From BM003 sp963699835 (GTDB lineage Bacteria; Pseudomonadota; Gammaproteobacteria; Steroidobacterales; BM003): a stretch of 64,000 nucleotides of DNA. Position numbers and translations under genes: made by a program. The notes beneath the pieces were generated by a model that made no database searches, was not told the DNA's origin, and saw only the letters and a program-made list of their open reading frames with translations. Shown here in pieces: positions 1 to 9,508 of the stretch; the stretch's first letter is position 1; the number at the start of each line of letters is the position of its first letter. The stretch is from positions 124,001 through 188,000 of the forward strand of contig CAVOVJ010000008.1 of the NCBI GenBank assembly GCA_963699835.1, written 5' to 3'.

Positions 1-2
1 TG

Positions 3-239
3 GAAGTGGCCGATTGCGGGCCCGGAATCAGTGCCCCCGACGAAAGTCGCGTCTTCGACGCGTTCTACCAGGGCGAGTCACCGCAGGGCGGCCCCGTCAA
101 GGGAACCGGGATCGGGCTTTCCGTCGTCCGCGAATGCGTGCATGCCCATGGCGGACGAGTGGAAATCGTAACGGGCGAGTTTCCGGGAGCGCATTTACGC
201 GTCTACTTCCCGCTGCAACAGGTATCCGATCATGCGTGA
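3..239 (+). CDS. glrK: Sensor histidine kinase, C-terminal end (GlrK/QseE-like), 5' truncated
   Basis: Only the last 78 or so residues of the kinase lie in the window. They form the end of a HATPase_c ATP-binding domain: an N/G1-type motif DCGPGI, an F-box-like FDAFYQG, and the G2 box GTGIGLSVV. The kinase would autophosphorylate at the inner membrane and pass phosphate to the response regulator encoded two genes downstream. The stop codon overlaps the next gene's ATG by 8 bases, indicating an operon. The GlrK/QseE assignment rests on the neighbours (QseG-like lipoprotein and GlrR-type regulator); the fragment itself only shows histidine kinase. Confidence 0.8.
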   Translation, partial: EVADCGPGISAPDESRVFDAFYQGESPQGGPVKGTGIGLSVVRECVHAHGGRVEIVTGEFPGAHLRVYFPLQQVSDHA

Positions 240-825
240 ACGCGCAGCATTGATGGCGCTGTGTATTGCGCTTGCGGGTCTCGGCGGATGCGTGAGCGAT
301 GCCCCGTGGCAGACGCGCAAAATAACCGAGCCTTCGCAGCCGAGCCACGCCAGCCAATATCTCGAGTTGATCGGCAATATCGCATCCGGTGACCCGACTC
401 TGCAGGCAGACGCTTACTACGATGCGGAGCAGGCGTACGTGAGCAATCCCAACGTCTCCAATACGCTGGCTTATGGGCTCGTGCTGGCGACGCCCTCGCA
501 TCCGTCGAGCAATGCGGCCGAGGCGCGCAGCCTGCTGGTACAGGTTCTGGCCGAGCCGGCGCTGCTGACACCCGATGAACGAAATCTCGCTCGTATCGGC
601 CTGAATGTAGTCCAGGCGCAACTGTTGCTGGAGACAGGCCGCGCCCAGACTCAGGAGCAGCTCAGTGGGGTGCTGGCACAGGAACGGCGCAATCATGCGC
701 AACAGGTCGCGGCGCAACAGGCTGAAATAGCGACGCTGCAAAAAGCGCTCGCCGAAGCCGAGTCAAAGCTTGACGCGGTGGCCACCATCGAGCGCAGCCT
801 CGAAGAAGCCGAAAGGGGTAACTGA
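232..825 (+). CDS. QseG-like lipoprotein between GlrK and GlrR
   Basis: A 197-residue protein with a short hydrophobic signal and a lipobox LGGC (Cys about residue 20), so it should be a lipid-anchored envelope protein. The middle is alpha-helical and the last 60 residues are rich in Glu, Gln, Ala and Lys, with a coiled-coil look. Its place between the kinase and the sigma-54 regulator matches QseG/YfhG, an outer-membrane lipoprotein that interacts with the kinase in enterobacteria. Sequence similarity to QseG cannot be judged here, so the call rests on position and the lipoprotein features. Confidence 0.65.
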   Translation: MRERAALMALCIALAGLGGCVSDAPWQTRKITEPSQPSHASQYLELIGNIASGDPTLQADAYYDAEQAYVSNPNVSNTLAYGLVLATPSHPSSNAAEARSLLVQVLAEPALLTPDERNLARIGLNVVQAQLLLETGRAQTQEQLSGVLAQERRNHAQQVAAQQAEIATLQKALAEAESKLDAVATIERSLEEAERGN

Positions 826-913
826 TGAACTCTTTATCGAACAAGCGCCATTCCAACACGTGCCGGCCGCCATGCTACCGATAGGCACTCAGGAGCGGAG
901 TAACTCCTCGACG

Positions 914-2248
914 ATGAGCAAGAGAAAGATACTGCTTGTTGATGATGATCCAGGACTGCTCAAGCTCCTGACGATCCGGCTCAAGACCGAGGGTTACGAA
1001 GTCGAGGCCGTGGGAAGCGGCATGGCGGCGCTGAACGCCGCGACGCGGAACCATCCCGACCTTGTCATCTCCGACCTTAAAATGGATGGCATGGACGGAA
1101 TCGGCCTGCTCGGCGAACTGCAGCGGCGGTGGCCCGGATTGCGGGTTATCATCATGACCGCGCACGGCACGATTCCGGATGCGGTGAAAGCGACACAGAC
1201 TGGCGCATTCGGGTTCATCACCAAACCGATCGACAAGGAACAGCTGCTCGATCACATCAGCCGGGCGTTGCAGGTCTCGGGCGCAGCGGCAGGCACAGAG
1301 GACTGGCATCAGGAGATCATTACCCGTTCGGCGCTAATGGAAGAGCGCCTATCGCAGGCACGAATGGTTGCCGCCACCGATACCCGCGTAATGATCACCG
1401 GCGAATCCGGCACCGGTAAAGAACTCCTGGCCCGCGCGATCCACCGCGCCAGCGCCCGTGCAGATCACCCGTTCGTCGCGATCAATTGTTCGGCGATGGC
1501 GGAGACGCTGCTCGAATCCGAGTTATTCGGGCATGAAAAAGGCGCATTCACCGGCGCGACCAGGCGTCATGACGGTCTCTTTCAGGCGGCCCACGGCGGG
1601 ACCCTCCTGCTCGATGAGATCGGCGACATGCCCGTCACGCTGCAAGCCAAGTTACTGCGCGTCCTGCAGGAGGATCAGGTCAGACCCGTCGGCAGCTCCA
1701 CGTCTGTGCCTGTCGACGTCCGAATCATGTCGGCCACCCACCGCGACCTGAAGTCAATGATGACGCAAGGCGAGTTTCGCGAGGATCTTTTTTATCGCCT
1801 CAACGTCGTCAATATCGAGCTGCCTTCACTCGGCGAGAGACGCGAAGACATTCCGTTGCTGACCGAGCACTTTCTGCGCGAGATTGCTTCCGACACCGGC
1901 CTTGAGCGACGCGTCTACGCCCCGGAGGCGGTCGAGATGCTTGTGTCGGCGGATTGGCCCGGCAATATTCGTCAGCTTTACAACGTCGTTCGCCAGAACG
2001 CGACGCTGTCGTCCAGCCCGGTGATCAGTGCGGAAGCGGTGAAGTCGGCGTTGGGTGACGATGGCGACTCACTGGCTTCGTTCGCCGAGGCACGCGATGA
2101 GTTCATCCGCAATTACCTGACGCAGATTCTGCAGATAACGGGCGGTAACGTGACGCGTGCGGCAAAACTCGCGCAACGCAATCGCACTGATTTCTACAAG
2201 CTGCTAAACCGCCATGGGCTCGAGCCCGAGGCATTCAAACGCAACTAG
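914..2248 (+). CDS. glrR: Sigma-54-dependent response regulator GlrR/QseF
   Basis: A 444-residue NtrC-type regulator, the same length as E. coli GlrR. The receiver domain (about 1-120) has the acidic pocket DDDPG, phospho-acceptor Asp in ISDLKMDGMDG and the conserved Lys in ITKPID. The AAA+ domain carries Walker A GESGTGKE, the sigma-54 contact loop GAFTGA, Walker B LLLDEIGDMP and a conserved arginine motif REDLFYRLN. A Fis-type helix-turn-helix lies at the end (GGNVTRAAKLAQRN). The frame is open further upstream, but ATG 914 begins directly with a canonical receiver start (MSKRKILLVDDD), with AGGAG about 18 bases before it. It is cotranscribed with the kinase and lipoprotein upstream. Confidence 0.92.
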   Translation: MSKRKILLVDDDPGLLKLLTIRLKTEGYEVEAVGSGMAALNAATRNHPDLVISDLKMDGMDGIGLLGELQRRWPGLRVIIMTAHGTIPDAVKATQTGAFGFITKPIDKEQLLDHISRALQVSGAAAGTEDWHQEIITRSALMEERLSQARMVAATDTRVMITGESGTGKELLARAIHRASARADHPFVAINCSAMAETLLESELFGHEKGAFTGATRRHDGLFQAAHGGTLLLDEIGDMPVTLQAKLLRVLQEDQVRPVGSSTSVPVDVRIMSATHRDLKSMMTQGEFREDLFYRLNVVNIELPSLGERREDIPLLTEHFLREIASDTGLERRVYAPEAVEMLVSADWPGNIRQLYNVVRQNATLSSSPVISAEAVKSALGDDGDSLASFAEARDEFIRNYLTQILQITGGNVTRAAKLAQRNRTDFYKLLNRHGLEPEAFKRN

Positions 2249-2372
2249 CCGGCCCTGCATGCCGGTGCGAACCGGTGTTCTCCGGTAGCGCAGCGCATGA
2301 GAAGCCGGGCAACGCCCGCAAGCAACAATCGCGGTTTGGGATGTTTCCCGGCGCTGTCGTGAGCGGTGCGTC

Positions 2373-3245
2373 TCACGCTCGCAAAATTACCGTCCGCGGC
2401 CCGCTCTGAAACACCCGACGTTCTGCGTGCCATCGGATCGCGCGCAGCAATACGACACTTTCGAGGTCGTGCCCGATTTCCATCAGTTTGTCCGGACCCA
2501 TAGCGTGATCGACACGCTCAACCGCTTGCTCGATGATCGGGCCCTCGTCGAGATCCTCTGTCACATAGTGCGCAGTAGCACCGATAATTTTCACACCTCG
2601 TGCATACGCCTGGTGATAGGGGCGCGCGCCTTTAAAGCCGGGCAGGAACGAATGGTGAATATTGATGCATTGGCCGCGCAGTCTTTTGCATACTGATGAC
2701 GACAGAACCTGCATATAGCGGGCGAGAACAAGCAAGTCACAATTTGCTTCCTCGAAAATCTCCAGCAATCGATCTTCCTGGTCCGCTTTACTTTCCGGCG
2801 TGACCGGAAGATGGTGATACGGGACCTCATACCATCCCGCCATTTTCTCCTGCGTTCTGTGGTTGGAAACAATACCGACAATATCGATCGGCAGGACGCC
2901 CATACTCCATCGATGCAGGATACTGTTGAGGCAATGCCCCTGCTTCGATACCGCGATCAGCACCCTCGGCCGCTGCCGGGACGGAAAGAATTTCCAGTGC
3001 ATCTGAAACTGTCGCGCGACATCGGCAAAGTTTCTCTCAAGTTCTTTTAGCGGTGGCAAACCACCACCACGGAACTCTGTTCGCATCAACGACCTGTCCT
3101 GATAGGGATCGCGAAAATGCGCCGACTCGGTAATCAGTCCGTTTTGACCGGCGATAAAGCTGGTCACGGCCGCAACGATACCGGTCGCATCCGGACACTC
3201 TGTGGTCAGCACATAGGAAGGCCCCGTTTCGTTGTTCGCTTGCAT
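2373..3245 (-). CDS. purU: Formyltetrahydrofolate deformylase PurU
   Basis: A 290-residue protein of the usual PurU length. An N-terminal ACT domain (about residues 8-85, TTECPDATGIVAAVTSF) is followed by a formyltransferase-fold hydrolase domain. The catalytic region is visible as NIHHSFLPGFKGARPY and the later DLDEGPIIEQ with its conserved Asp. It hydrolyses 10-formyltetrahydrofolate to formate and tetrahydrofolate, balancing one-carbon pools and feeding formate to PurT. It converges with glrR and looks monocistronic. It is a housekeeping gene next to the polysaccharide region and shows nothing unusual. Confidence 0.95.
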   Translation of the reverse strand: MQANNETGPSYVLTTECPDATGIVAAVTSFIAGQNGLITESAHFRDPYQDRSLMRTEFRGGGLPPLKELERNFADVARQFQMHWKFFPSRQRPRVLIAVSKQGHCLNSILHRWSMGVLPIDIVGIVSNHRTQEKMAGWYEVPYHHLPVTPESKADQEDRLLEIFEEANCDLLVLARYMQVLSSSVCKRLRGQCINIHHSFLPGFKGARPYHQAYARGVKIIGATAHYVTEDLDEGPIIEQAVERVDHAMGPDKLMEIGHDLESVVLLRAIRWHAERRVFQSGPRTVILRA

Positions 3246-3339
3246 GGTTTCTCCCGTCCCGCTGCGGCAGTTTTTGGCTCGATCTTGTTTGATTCAGCCT
3301 ACGCCAGGCTCACGAGCCAAGCGAAACTCCGATCACAAA

Positions 3340-4248
3340 CTACCCAACGAACTCCGAAATAGCATCGATAGCACTGGCGAGATCACTAAACCTCAATAAC
3401 CGGATGTCGCTGCTGTCGATTATGTCCCTGACGGTGCTGAATCCGCCCTCACCCTGCTCGGCATAATTAAACGCATTGCCGGCGAGCTTCATGAATGCGG
3501 CAGACTTCTCGAGCGGCTGTGAACGAAGCTCCGCGCCCGCCACGTATTTCGGAAATACAACGAGCACGGGGCGAGCGGGGGTGCGGTCGACAGCACTGGC
3601 AGCAGACGCCGCCAGATGGGCCACTGTCCCTTTTCGTGTCTTCGGAAACTCAGGACCCATTACTGCATGTTCCGAATAGCGACGGATCACCTCGATCGAC
3701 TCGTTTTTCAGGGCTACCGTGCGCGGGACCGGAATAAATTCGCAACTGTGCGGGCGCATCAAACCGAACTCATCGGAAAACAGCCGCCAGCCTGACAGCA
3801 TCAATGCGGCCGCCAGCGTACTCTTACCACTCCCCGGTTCTGCGGCGAGAACAATGGCCTTGCCATTTTTCTCGAGCACGGCCGAGTGCAGCACCAGATA
3901 CTGCTGAGCACGACTACCGATACACCAGTTGATTCCCCACTCGAGCAGCGGAAAGGCGCTTTCGAGTGGAAACGGATCGAACGGACAGCTCCCGTCGATG
4001 ACAAATCGCGCTTGCGGTCGCCAGAGTCTGCGAACGCCGGGAACGGGCAACATGTTCACATGAAAATCGCTGACGTCGGCGGGGTCGCCCTGCTCAAAAT
4101 CGCCGTAGAGACGGTAGACGAGCGAGGACACCTCAACCAGCGGCGTGGTCAGATGCACCTGAAACGGACCCACACGATAAAAAACCCCGGGTCCGGCGGC
4201 GGCGTCGACAAAGTCCTGCTGGGTTTGCGCGGCCGAAATCAGCGCCAT
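3340..4248 (-). CDS. HprK-related kinase A (HPr-rel-A system)
   Basis: A 302-residue protein whose second half resembles the nucleotide-binding core of HPr kinase/phosphorylase. The P-loop AEPGSGKST sits near residue 135, preceded by HSAVLEKNGKAIVLA as in HprK, and is followed by SDEFGLMRP. HprK itself phosphorylates HPr, but relatives of this group lack the HPr context and are named HprK-related kinase A. They occur beside a PqqD-like protein and a nucleotidyltransferase, as here. The start overlaps the end of the PqqD-like gene by 10 bases. The substrate is unknown; a target encoded in the same cassette is an inference. Confidence 0.85.
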   Translation of the reverse strand: MALISAAQTQQDFVDAAAGPGVFYRVGPFQVHLTTPLVEVSSLVYRLYGDFEQGDPADVSDFHVNMLPVPGVRRLWRPQARFVIDGSCPFDPFPLESAFPLLEWGINWCIGSRAQQYLVLHSAVLEKNGKAIVLAAEPGSGKSTLAAALMLSGWRLFSDEFGLMRPHSCEFIPVPRTVALKNESIEVIRRYSEHAVMGPEFPKTRKGTVAHLAASAASAVDRTPARPVLVVFPKYVAGAELRSQPLEKSAAFMKLAGNAFNYAEQGEGGFSTVRDIIDSSDIRLLRFSDLASAIDAISEFVG

Positions 4249-4562
4249 TGATCTGCCAGCCCGGCCGCTTCGAGCCGAAGCACGACATCGGCAAGCTGTT
4301 CGCGCAGGATTTCGAGCTGATTACTCTCTACCTCGACGGACAACGCATCAAACACGGCTTCGCCAGTCAGCGGTCGATCCGACAGCAGTTCCAGGACGGC
4401 ACCCGCCAGCGGCGCGAGATAATGAGTCTGGCCAGACCTGCAATCGAATAACACAAACTCTTCCGCGCCCGGCCAGTTACCGAGACGCCACTGCGAGGCA
4501 CCGGGACTGTACCAGCTGGAAGTGAACACATTGAATCCGACGTCGGCCACGGCAACGCCCAA
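4239..4562 (-). CDS. HPr-rel-A system PqqD-like protein
   Basis: A small protein (up to 107 residues) with a PqqD-type winged-helix pattern: HYLAPLAGAVLELLSD, then TGEAVFDALS and a C-terminal helix ending ADVVLRLEAAGLADQW. PqqD-family proteins bind precursor peptides and present them to modifying enzymes. In this context the family is called the HPr-rel-A system PqqD family chaperone. It overlaps the kinase gene by 10 bases. The start is uncertain: the frame opens with TTG at 4562, 22 bases after the upstream stop, and GTG codons at positions 5 or 12 of the product are alternatives. Confidence 0.75.
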   Translation of the reverse strand: MGVAVADVGFNVFTSSWYSPGASQWRLGNWPGAEEFVLFDCRSGQTHYLAPLAGAVLELLSDRPLTGEAVFDALSVEVESNQLEILREQLADVVLRLEAAGLADQWR

Positions 4563-4583
4563 GATACCGACTAGAGGAGTGGC

Positions 4584-5231
4584 TTACCAGACTTGCTTTG
4601 CAGCTGCCTCGGCGACCGAACTCCAGCAAGACAACATAACCGCCCTACCGGAATCGGCGTGTTCCGGACCGATGCCCAGAATCCGGCCGTCGTCCGTCAC
4701 ATAGATGATTGCAAAGCGCTTCTCTTCGACCCAGGTGCGGGTGTAGGTATCGCCCAGCGGGCTCACAAAGGAGTCGCGAAACCCCTTGGACCAGCGATTT
4801 CCGTCCAGATCCGATGCATACCGATCGAAATCGATCAAAAGATGGGCATCGTCCGCGTCGACCCCGCCGACCATGTCACCTCCCTTCATTGGAACGGTGC
4901 GCTCGAAGGCTTCAGCCTTGACGCCATCAGGCTTGAGCTGGGCCGCCCGCTGGTCGCCCTTCAAACCGCTGTCGCGCTGAACCCAAAAAGCCTTGACTTC
5001 CTGCCGCGCCCACTTGTCCGTCCACTTGGAGAACATGGTCTTCGGCTGTTCCTGCTGGTTGGCTACGCACTCGGTAAAACTGCCCGCTGCCGCCGACACC
5101 GGTGTAAGAGTCAACACCGCTGGTGCCGCGGCGCCAGCCGCAAGCAGGCTGCGCCGCCTCTTGTCGACGGTCTGGTCAAAAAGTTTTGCGCCCGGCTTAA
5201 CCGGTTGATCTGAGGCTATTTTTTTATTCAT
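4584..5231 (-). CDS. Tat-signal protein of unknown function in the HPr-rel-A cassette
   Basis: I do not recognise the family. From ATG 5231 the product is 215 residues. It begins with a hydrophilic stretch, then KRRRSLLAAGAAAPAVLTLT ending VSAAAG, which reads as a twin-arginine type export signal with a cleavage site near AAA. The mature part is charged, has a single early Cys (FTECVANQQ) and a Trp-rich middle, and ends in SVAEAAAKQVW. The frame is open to 5294, but ATG 5231 precedes the signal at a normal distance. It lies 22 bases upstream of the PqqD-like gene in the same orientation, so it probably belongs to that cassette and could be its modified target. Confidence 0.7.
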   Translation of the reverse strand: MNKKIASDQPVKPGAKLFDQTVDKRRRSLLAAGAAAPAVLTLTPVSAAAGSFTECVANQQEQPKTMFSKWTDKWARQEVKAFWVQRDSGLKGDQRAAQLKPDGVKAEAFERTVPMKGGDMVGGVDADDAHLLIDFDRYASDLDGNRWSKGFRDSFVSPLGDTYTRTWVEEKRFAIIYVTDDGRILGIGPEHADSGRAVMLSCWSSVAEAAAKQVW

Positions 5232-5457
5232 CCCTGTTCTTCTTCTGCCCGGTCGGATTTCCAAAAGGTGCCGAGCTCTAAGTATAGACCGCAAATTATT
5301 ACCAACATAAGGCCATTTAACTTAATCCGGAAAATGGTTTTTCCCGTTTTTCTCAGCGGCTTATGCCAGTGGCTTAGAGTACACTCTCACCAGTTCGATA
5401 TCCAGCCTCGTCGCAAACGCGGGGTTTCACACGCCACTCGAGGCACGCCGAAAACCG

Positions 5458-6558
5458 ATGCCCCTTTCTTTTTCGCTACCCAGCTGGCTTCAGATGCAAA
5501 TCGACCCCGGTGGCGCTGGCGATCGCTCAGCCGCCGAATGGGACCGTTTCCTCCGCGCTTCCCGCCGCGAAGGGCTTCTCGGACGCTTCGCAATGCAGCT
5601 CGATCAGCTCGATATTACCGCGTCTCTGCCGGCAAAAATCCAGGACATGCTAACCGCCGGTAAGACGACAGCCGCACAGCATCGGCGCATGATCCGCTGG
5701 GAAACCGACAGAATCGGATATGCGTTGAGGCGATGCAGCTTTCCTGTGGTTCTGTTGAAAGGGGCAGCCTACCTCGGCGCGGACCTGCCCTTGTCGCTGG
5801 GACGACTCGTGTCCGACATCGATATACTCGTCGCGCAGGAACACCTCCGCGCAGTCGAAGCCGCGCTGTTGTCGGAAGGCTGGCAGCATGTCAAACCCGA
5901 CCCTTACGATCAGCGCTACTACCGGCGCTGGATGCATGAATTGCCGCCAATGCGCCATCAGATGCGACGTACCGAGATCGACGTGCACCACAACATCCTG
6001 CCGCTGACTGGCAAACTTAAAGTCGACGCGTCCGCTTTGCTGGAGGGAGCGGTGCCGATCGGGGACCAGCGATTCATGGTCCTTGGCCCCGCCGATATGA
6101 CGCTGCATTCCGCGGTGCACCTGTTCCACGATGGCGCGTTCGAACACGGTTTACGCGATTTGCTCGACCTCGATGCGCTGTTCACCGATTTCGGCCGCGA
6201 CAGCCGGTACTGGCAATCACTCGCCGACCGCGCCGAGCAATTGGGCCTGACGCACCCTCTTTATTATGCGCTGGACACTTGCCATCGCGCCCTCGCAACC
6301 GCCATCCCGGAATCGATGCTGGACCGGGCACAGACATGGAGACCGGGCGGGCTGAAACGCCGAATGATGGAATACCTCGTCCAGCACCAGGTTCTGCGGT
6401 CGCGAATCGATGACATCGGGCGCGAGAATGCTATTGCTGACACCCTTGCAGAGACCCGCGCCCACCTGCTTCGCATGCCACTCCGGCTTTTGCTACCGCA
6501 TCTTGCGCACAAGACCATGTTGCGCATGGCCGAGCCAAAAAAGAGTTACGATGGCTGA
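5458..6558 (+). CDS. Nucleotidyltransferase-family protein (NTP_transf_5 type)
   Basis: A 366-residue protein of the uncharacterised nucleotidyltransferase family often found with HprK-related kinase A and in PEP-CTERM/polysaccharide loci. The core has LLKGAAYLG followed by the metal-binding pattern SDIDILV (about residues 118-126), and a later histidine/acidic stretch EIDVHHNI. The rest is helical and basic at the end. It is divergent from the Tat-protein/PqqD/kinase genes, with a 226-base shared upstream region. The family is thought to act on small molecules or proteins, but no substrate can be read from the sequence. Confidence 0.8.
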   Translation: MPLSFSLPSWLQMQIDPGGAGDRSAAEWDRFLRASRREGLLGRFAMQLDQLDITASLPAKIQDMLTAGKTTAAQHRRMIRWETDRIGYALRRCSFPVVLLKGAAYLGADLPLSLGRLVSDIDILVAQEHLRAVEAALLSEGWQHVKPDPYDQRYYRRWMHELPPMRHQMRRTEIDVHHNILPLTGKLKVDASALLEGAVPIGDQRFMVLGPADMTLHSAVHLFHDGAFEHGLRDLLDLDALFTDFGRDSRYWQSLADRAEQLGLTHPLYYALDTCHRALATAIPESMLDRAQTWRPGGLKRRMMEYLVQHQVLRSRIDDIGRENAIADTLAETRAHLLRMPLRLLLPHLAHKTMLRMAEPKKSYDG

Positions 6559-6562
6559 ATCG

Positions 6563-7744
6563 TCAGCTTCCGCCGCGATACTCGAACGCACCGATATCGA
6601 TCGGGCCGATTGTCGCGCGCGGCGCCGTGCCCCGCACTTTCTGGACTTCCAGCGTTGGCGTAAGCGATACACCCTCGAAATCTTCGACCTGCAGGCCGGC
6701 GTCGATGGCTTTGGCACCCGCAGCAGAGTGAGAAATCGCGCTCTTTCCATGCGACAAACGGGGAATCAGCCGGTGACGTCACGAGCAAATTATTCGGTGT
6801 ACCTCGATCGCCGCCGAGACCGAATTCCCCGCCTCCTGCAAAAATATTGTTGACGACCGACACGCTGGACGGCGAGTGCCGGATCTTCAGGAAAACGGTG
6901 TTTGCACGATCCGTGACGAAAGTATTGTTGACCACAAACAATACGCTGTCGGCATGCGGGTTTTTCTCAGCACCAAAGGAGACCATGCCATTATTGCGCG
7001 CATTCGGACCCTGATGCAGCACGTTGCCGACCAGGAAGGCCCTGCCTCCCTGCGGAAAATCGACCAGGTAGCTCGAATCACCGGTCTCGCCGTCGTCGAT
7101 GCGGTTGAACATATGAGGCTCTCGCGCGCCCGCGACTTTATATGGTGACCCGTGTGCGTCTGACTAAACACGCTACCGCGAATGGTCAGTCGGTAATGTT
7201 ACCGACATAGATGCCGTGGGCCCGGCCGCTGCTGTGGCCGTTTCTCTCGAACAGCGAATCTTCAATGACGATCTCGCTCTCGCCTTTGTTTTTCTTGGTC
7301 CGGCCGGCAAGAATGCCGTTTTCGTTGTCGATGAAGCGGCAATTCCTGACAGTCAGGTTGGCCCCAAGCAGGCGTATACCCGCGCCATTCTTGTCGCGAA
7401 CGCGCGCTCCCGAAAAGGCAATGTTCTCGACCCTGACGTTATTGCCGGAAATAACCCAGATCCCCATCCCCCGCGCGTTCCTGCCCGCAGCCTTGATTTC
7501 CACATTGCCAATACCGCGGAGGGTAAGATTGTTGCGCTTCCAAACCGCGACATCGCCTCAGTAGGTCCCGGCCATGATCTCGATCGTGTCCCCGTCTTTT
7601 GCCGCCTTCGCATGCGGCGCCAGGATCCGGGTAGGCCTCGCCCGGACCCACTCGCAGGGTGCTCGCCATGGATGTGACCGGCACGACCGCGGCAACCAGC
7701 AAAAGACTGCATACCGCAAACACTGAAATGGCTCGATTTTTCAT
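6563..7744 (-). CDS. Secreted right-handed beta-helix protein, frame broken
   Basis: The pieces read as one exported protein: a signal peptide (MKNRAISVFAVCSLLLVAAV) and TLRVGPGEAYP, then beta-helix repeats (VRVENIAFSGARV, LTVRNCRFIDNENGI, VSVVNNIFAGGG) and a C-terminal GPIDIGAFEYRG typical of such proteins. The frame changes near 7612, 7190, 7125 and 6730, and an in-frame TGA at 7558-7560 stands where TGG would give Trp. Beta-helix folds are common in polysaccharide lyases and C5-epimerases, including AlgG, so action on the locus polymer is possible but only inferred. It converges with the nucleotidyltransferase, ending 4 bases beyond that stop. Confidence 0.7.
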
Positions 7745-7922
7745 AATTCCGATGACACTCGTTTCCCCGTCAACCTATAGCTTTCGCCTATTTAGCATGG
7801 ATCGCAAATCTGTGCGCTGCGCCATACTTCTGTTAGATTCCGCATTGTATGCTTCGGCTCATCAACAAAAAATTCCATTTCTTCTTTAAATTACACCAAC
7901 TTAGCGGGATGCAGGCGGCTCA

Positions 7923-9508
7923 ATGCTGGTTCATGAATTACTGATAGACAGCGCCCATCACAATCCCGATGGGCAGGCGCTGACACTCAGGTCCGACATG
8001 CTGTCCTACGGCGATCTCGCGTCACGGGTCGGCGCGTTTGCGAGACGCTGTCCTCGGTGCCGACCTCAGACCCACGGACCGGGTCGCGGTCTATTTGCCA
8101 AAGACGTTCGAAACGGTGATTTCCTTTTTCGGCACCGCGCATGCCGGCGGCGTTTTCGTTCCGGTCAACCCGTTGCTGAAACCCGCCCAGGTTGCCTATA
8201 TTCTGCAGGACTGCAATGTCCGGATTCTCGTCACCAGCGGCGACCGCCTGGCGCAACTCGGCGATGATTTGCGCCACTGCACCGATCTTCATACTGTCGT
8301 GGTCACCGGAAATGATGGTAGCGCAACGCCAGACCTCGGTCACGTTCACGTTGTCAACTGGGGCGAGTTCATCAGTGCCGAAAGTCAACAGCTGGTGCGT
8401 CGCCGTATCGACACAGATATGGCCGCGATTCTTTATACATCGGGAAGCACCGGCAGTCCGAAAGGCGTCGTGCTGTCTCACCGAAATATCGTGGCTGGAG
8501 CGCAAAGCGTCGCTACCTATCTCGAGAACACATCAAGAGACCGACTTGCTCGCGGTACTTCCTTTCAGTTTCGATTACGGCTTCAGCCAGCTTACGACTG
8601 CTTTTCTGAAAGGCGCCATGGTCGTAATGATGGACTACCTGCTACCGCGTGACGTCATTCGTGCCATCGACAAACACGCCATCACCGGGCTGGCCGGGGT
8701 GCCGCCGCTGTGGAACCAGCTATGCAAGCTGGACTGGCCGGAGAGCGCGCGTGAGACGCTGCGCTATATCACGAACTCAGGTGGTGCGATGCCAACGGCA
8801 ACATTGGCCTCGTTACGCGAACGCCTGCCGAAGACCCGGCCCTACCTGATGTACGGGCTCACCGAGGCCTTCCGCTCGACCTATTTGCCGCCTGAAGAAA
8901 TAGACCGGCGTCCCACCTCCATGGGCAAGGCTATTCCCAATGCAGAGATTCTGGTGGTCCGCGAGGACGGCGCAGCGTGTTCGCCGGGCGAACCCGGAGA
9001 ACTCGTGCACCGCGGCGCGCTGGTGTCGCTCGGGTACTGGAACGACGAGGAGCGCACGAAGCAAAGGTTTAGACCGGCACCTGGTCAGCCCGACGGCATC
9101 GTGTTGCGGGAAATCGCGGTCTGGTCCGGTGATACCGTCAAAAAGGACGAGGCTGGATTCCTCTACTTTATCGGCCGCAAGGACGACATGATCAAGACTT
9201 CGGGCTATCGGATCAGTCCCACCGAGATCGAGGAAGTCGTGTACGCATCCGGCCATGTCAGCGAAGTCGCAGCGCTGGGGATTTCTCACCCTGATCTCGG
9301 TCAGGCAATCGTCCTGGTCGCCGTGCCCGCACCTGGAGCCGACCCAAGCGATGACCGCGTTCTGTCTTTTTGCCGCGAGCAGTTGCCCAATTTCATGGTC
9401 CCTTCGCGAATCGTCTGGCGCGACAAGCTGCCGCGTAATCCCAACGGCAAGATCGACCGCAAGTCACTAACCGCTGGACTGGATTCAATGTTCGAGGTAG
9501 GCGAATGA
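7923..9508 (+). CDS. Acyl-CoA ligase (AMP-forming), exosortase A system-associated, frame broken
   Basis: An ANL-superfamily enzyme of about 525 residues. The AMP-binding signature ILYTSGSTGSPKGVVLSHRN is complete. Later come YLMYGLTEAFRSTY (A5), a YFIGRKDDMIKTSGYRISPTE linker, and the catalytic Lys near NPNGKIDRKS. Frame changes occur near 8045 and 8535. It activates a carboxylic acid as adenylate/thioester. This subfamily accompanies exosortase A loci together with the decarboxylase that follows; the stop and the next ATG overlap as ATGA. The likely acceptor is the acyl carrier protein at 30.5-30.8 kb, which is usually encoded close by but here lies 21 kb away. Confidence 0.88.

Noticed and set aside
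97..741. Long minus-strand open frame opposite the lipoprotein gene
   Set aside because: It runs antisense to a gene with a clear lipobox and operon overlaps; its Arg-rich, low-hydrophobicity product is typical of a shadow frame in GC-rich DNA.
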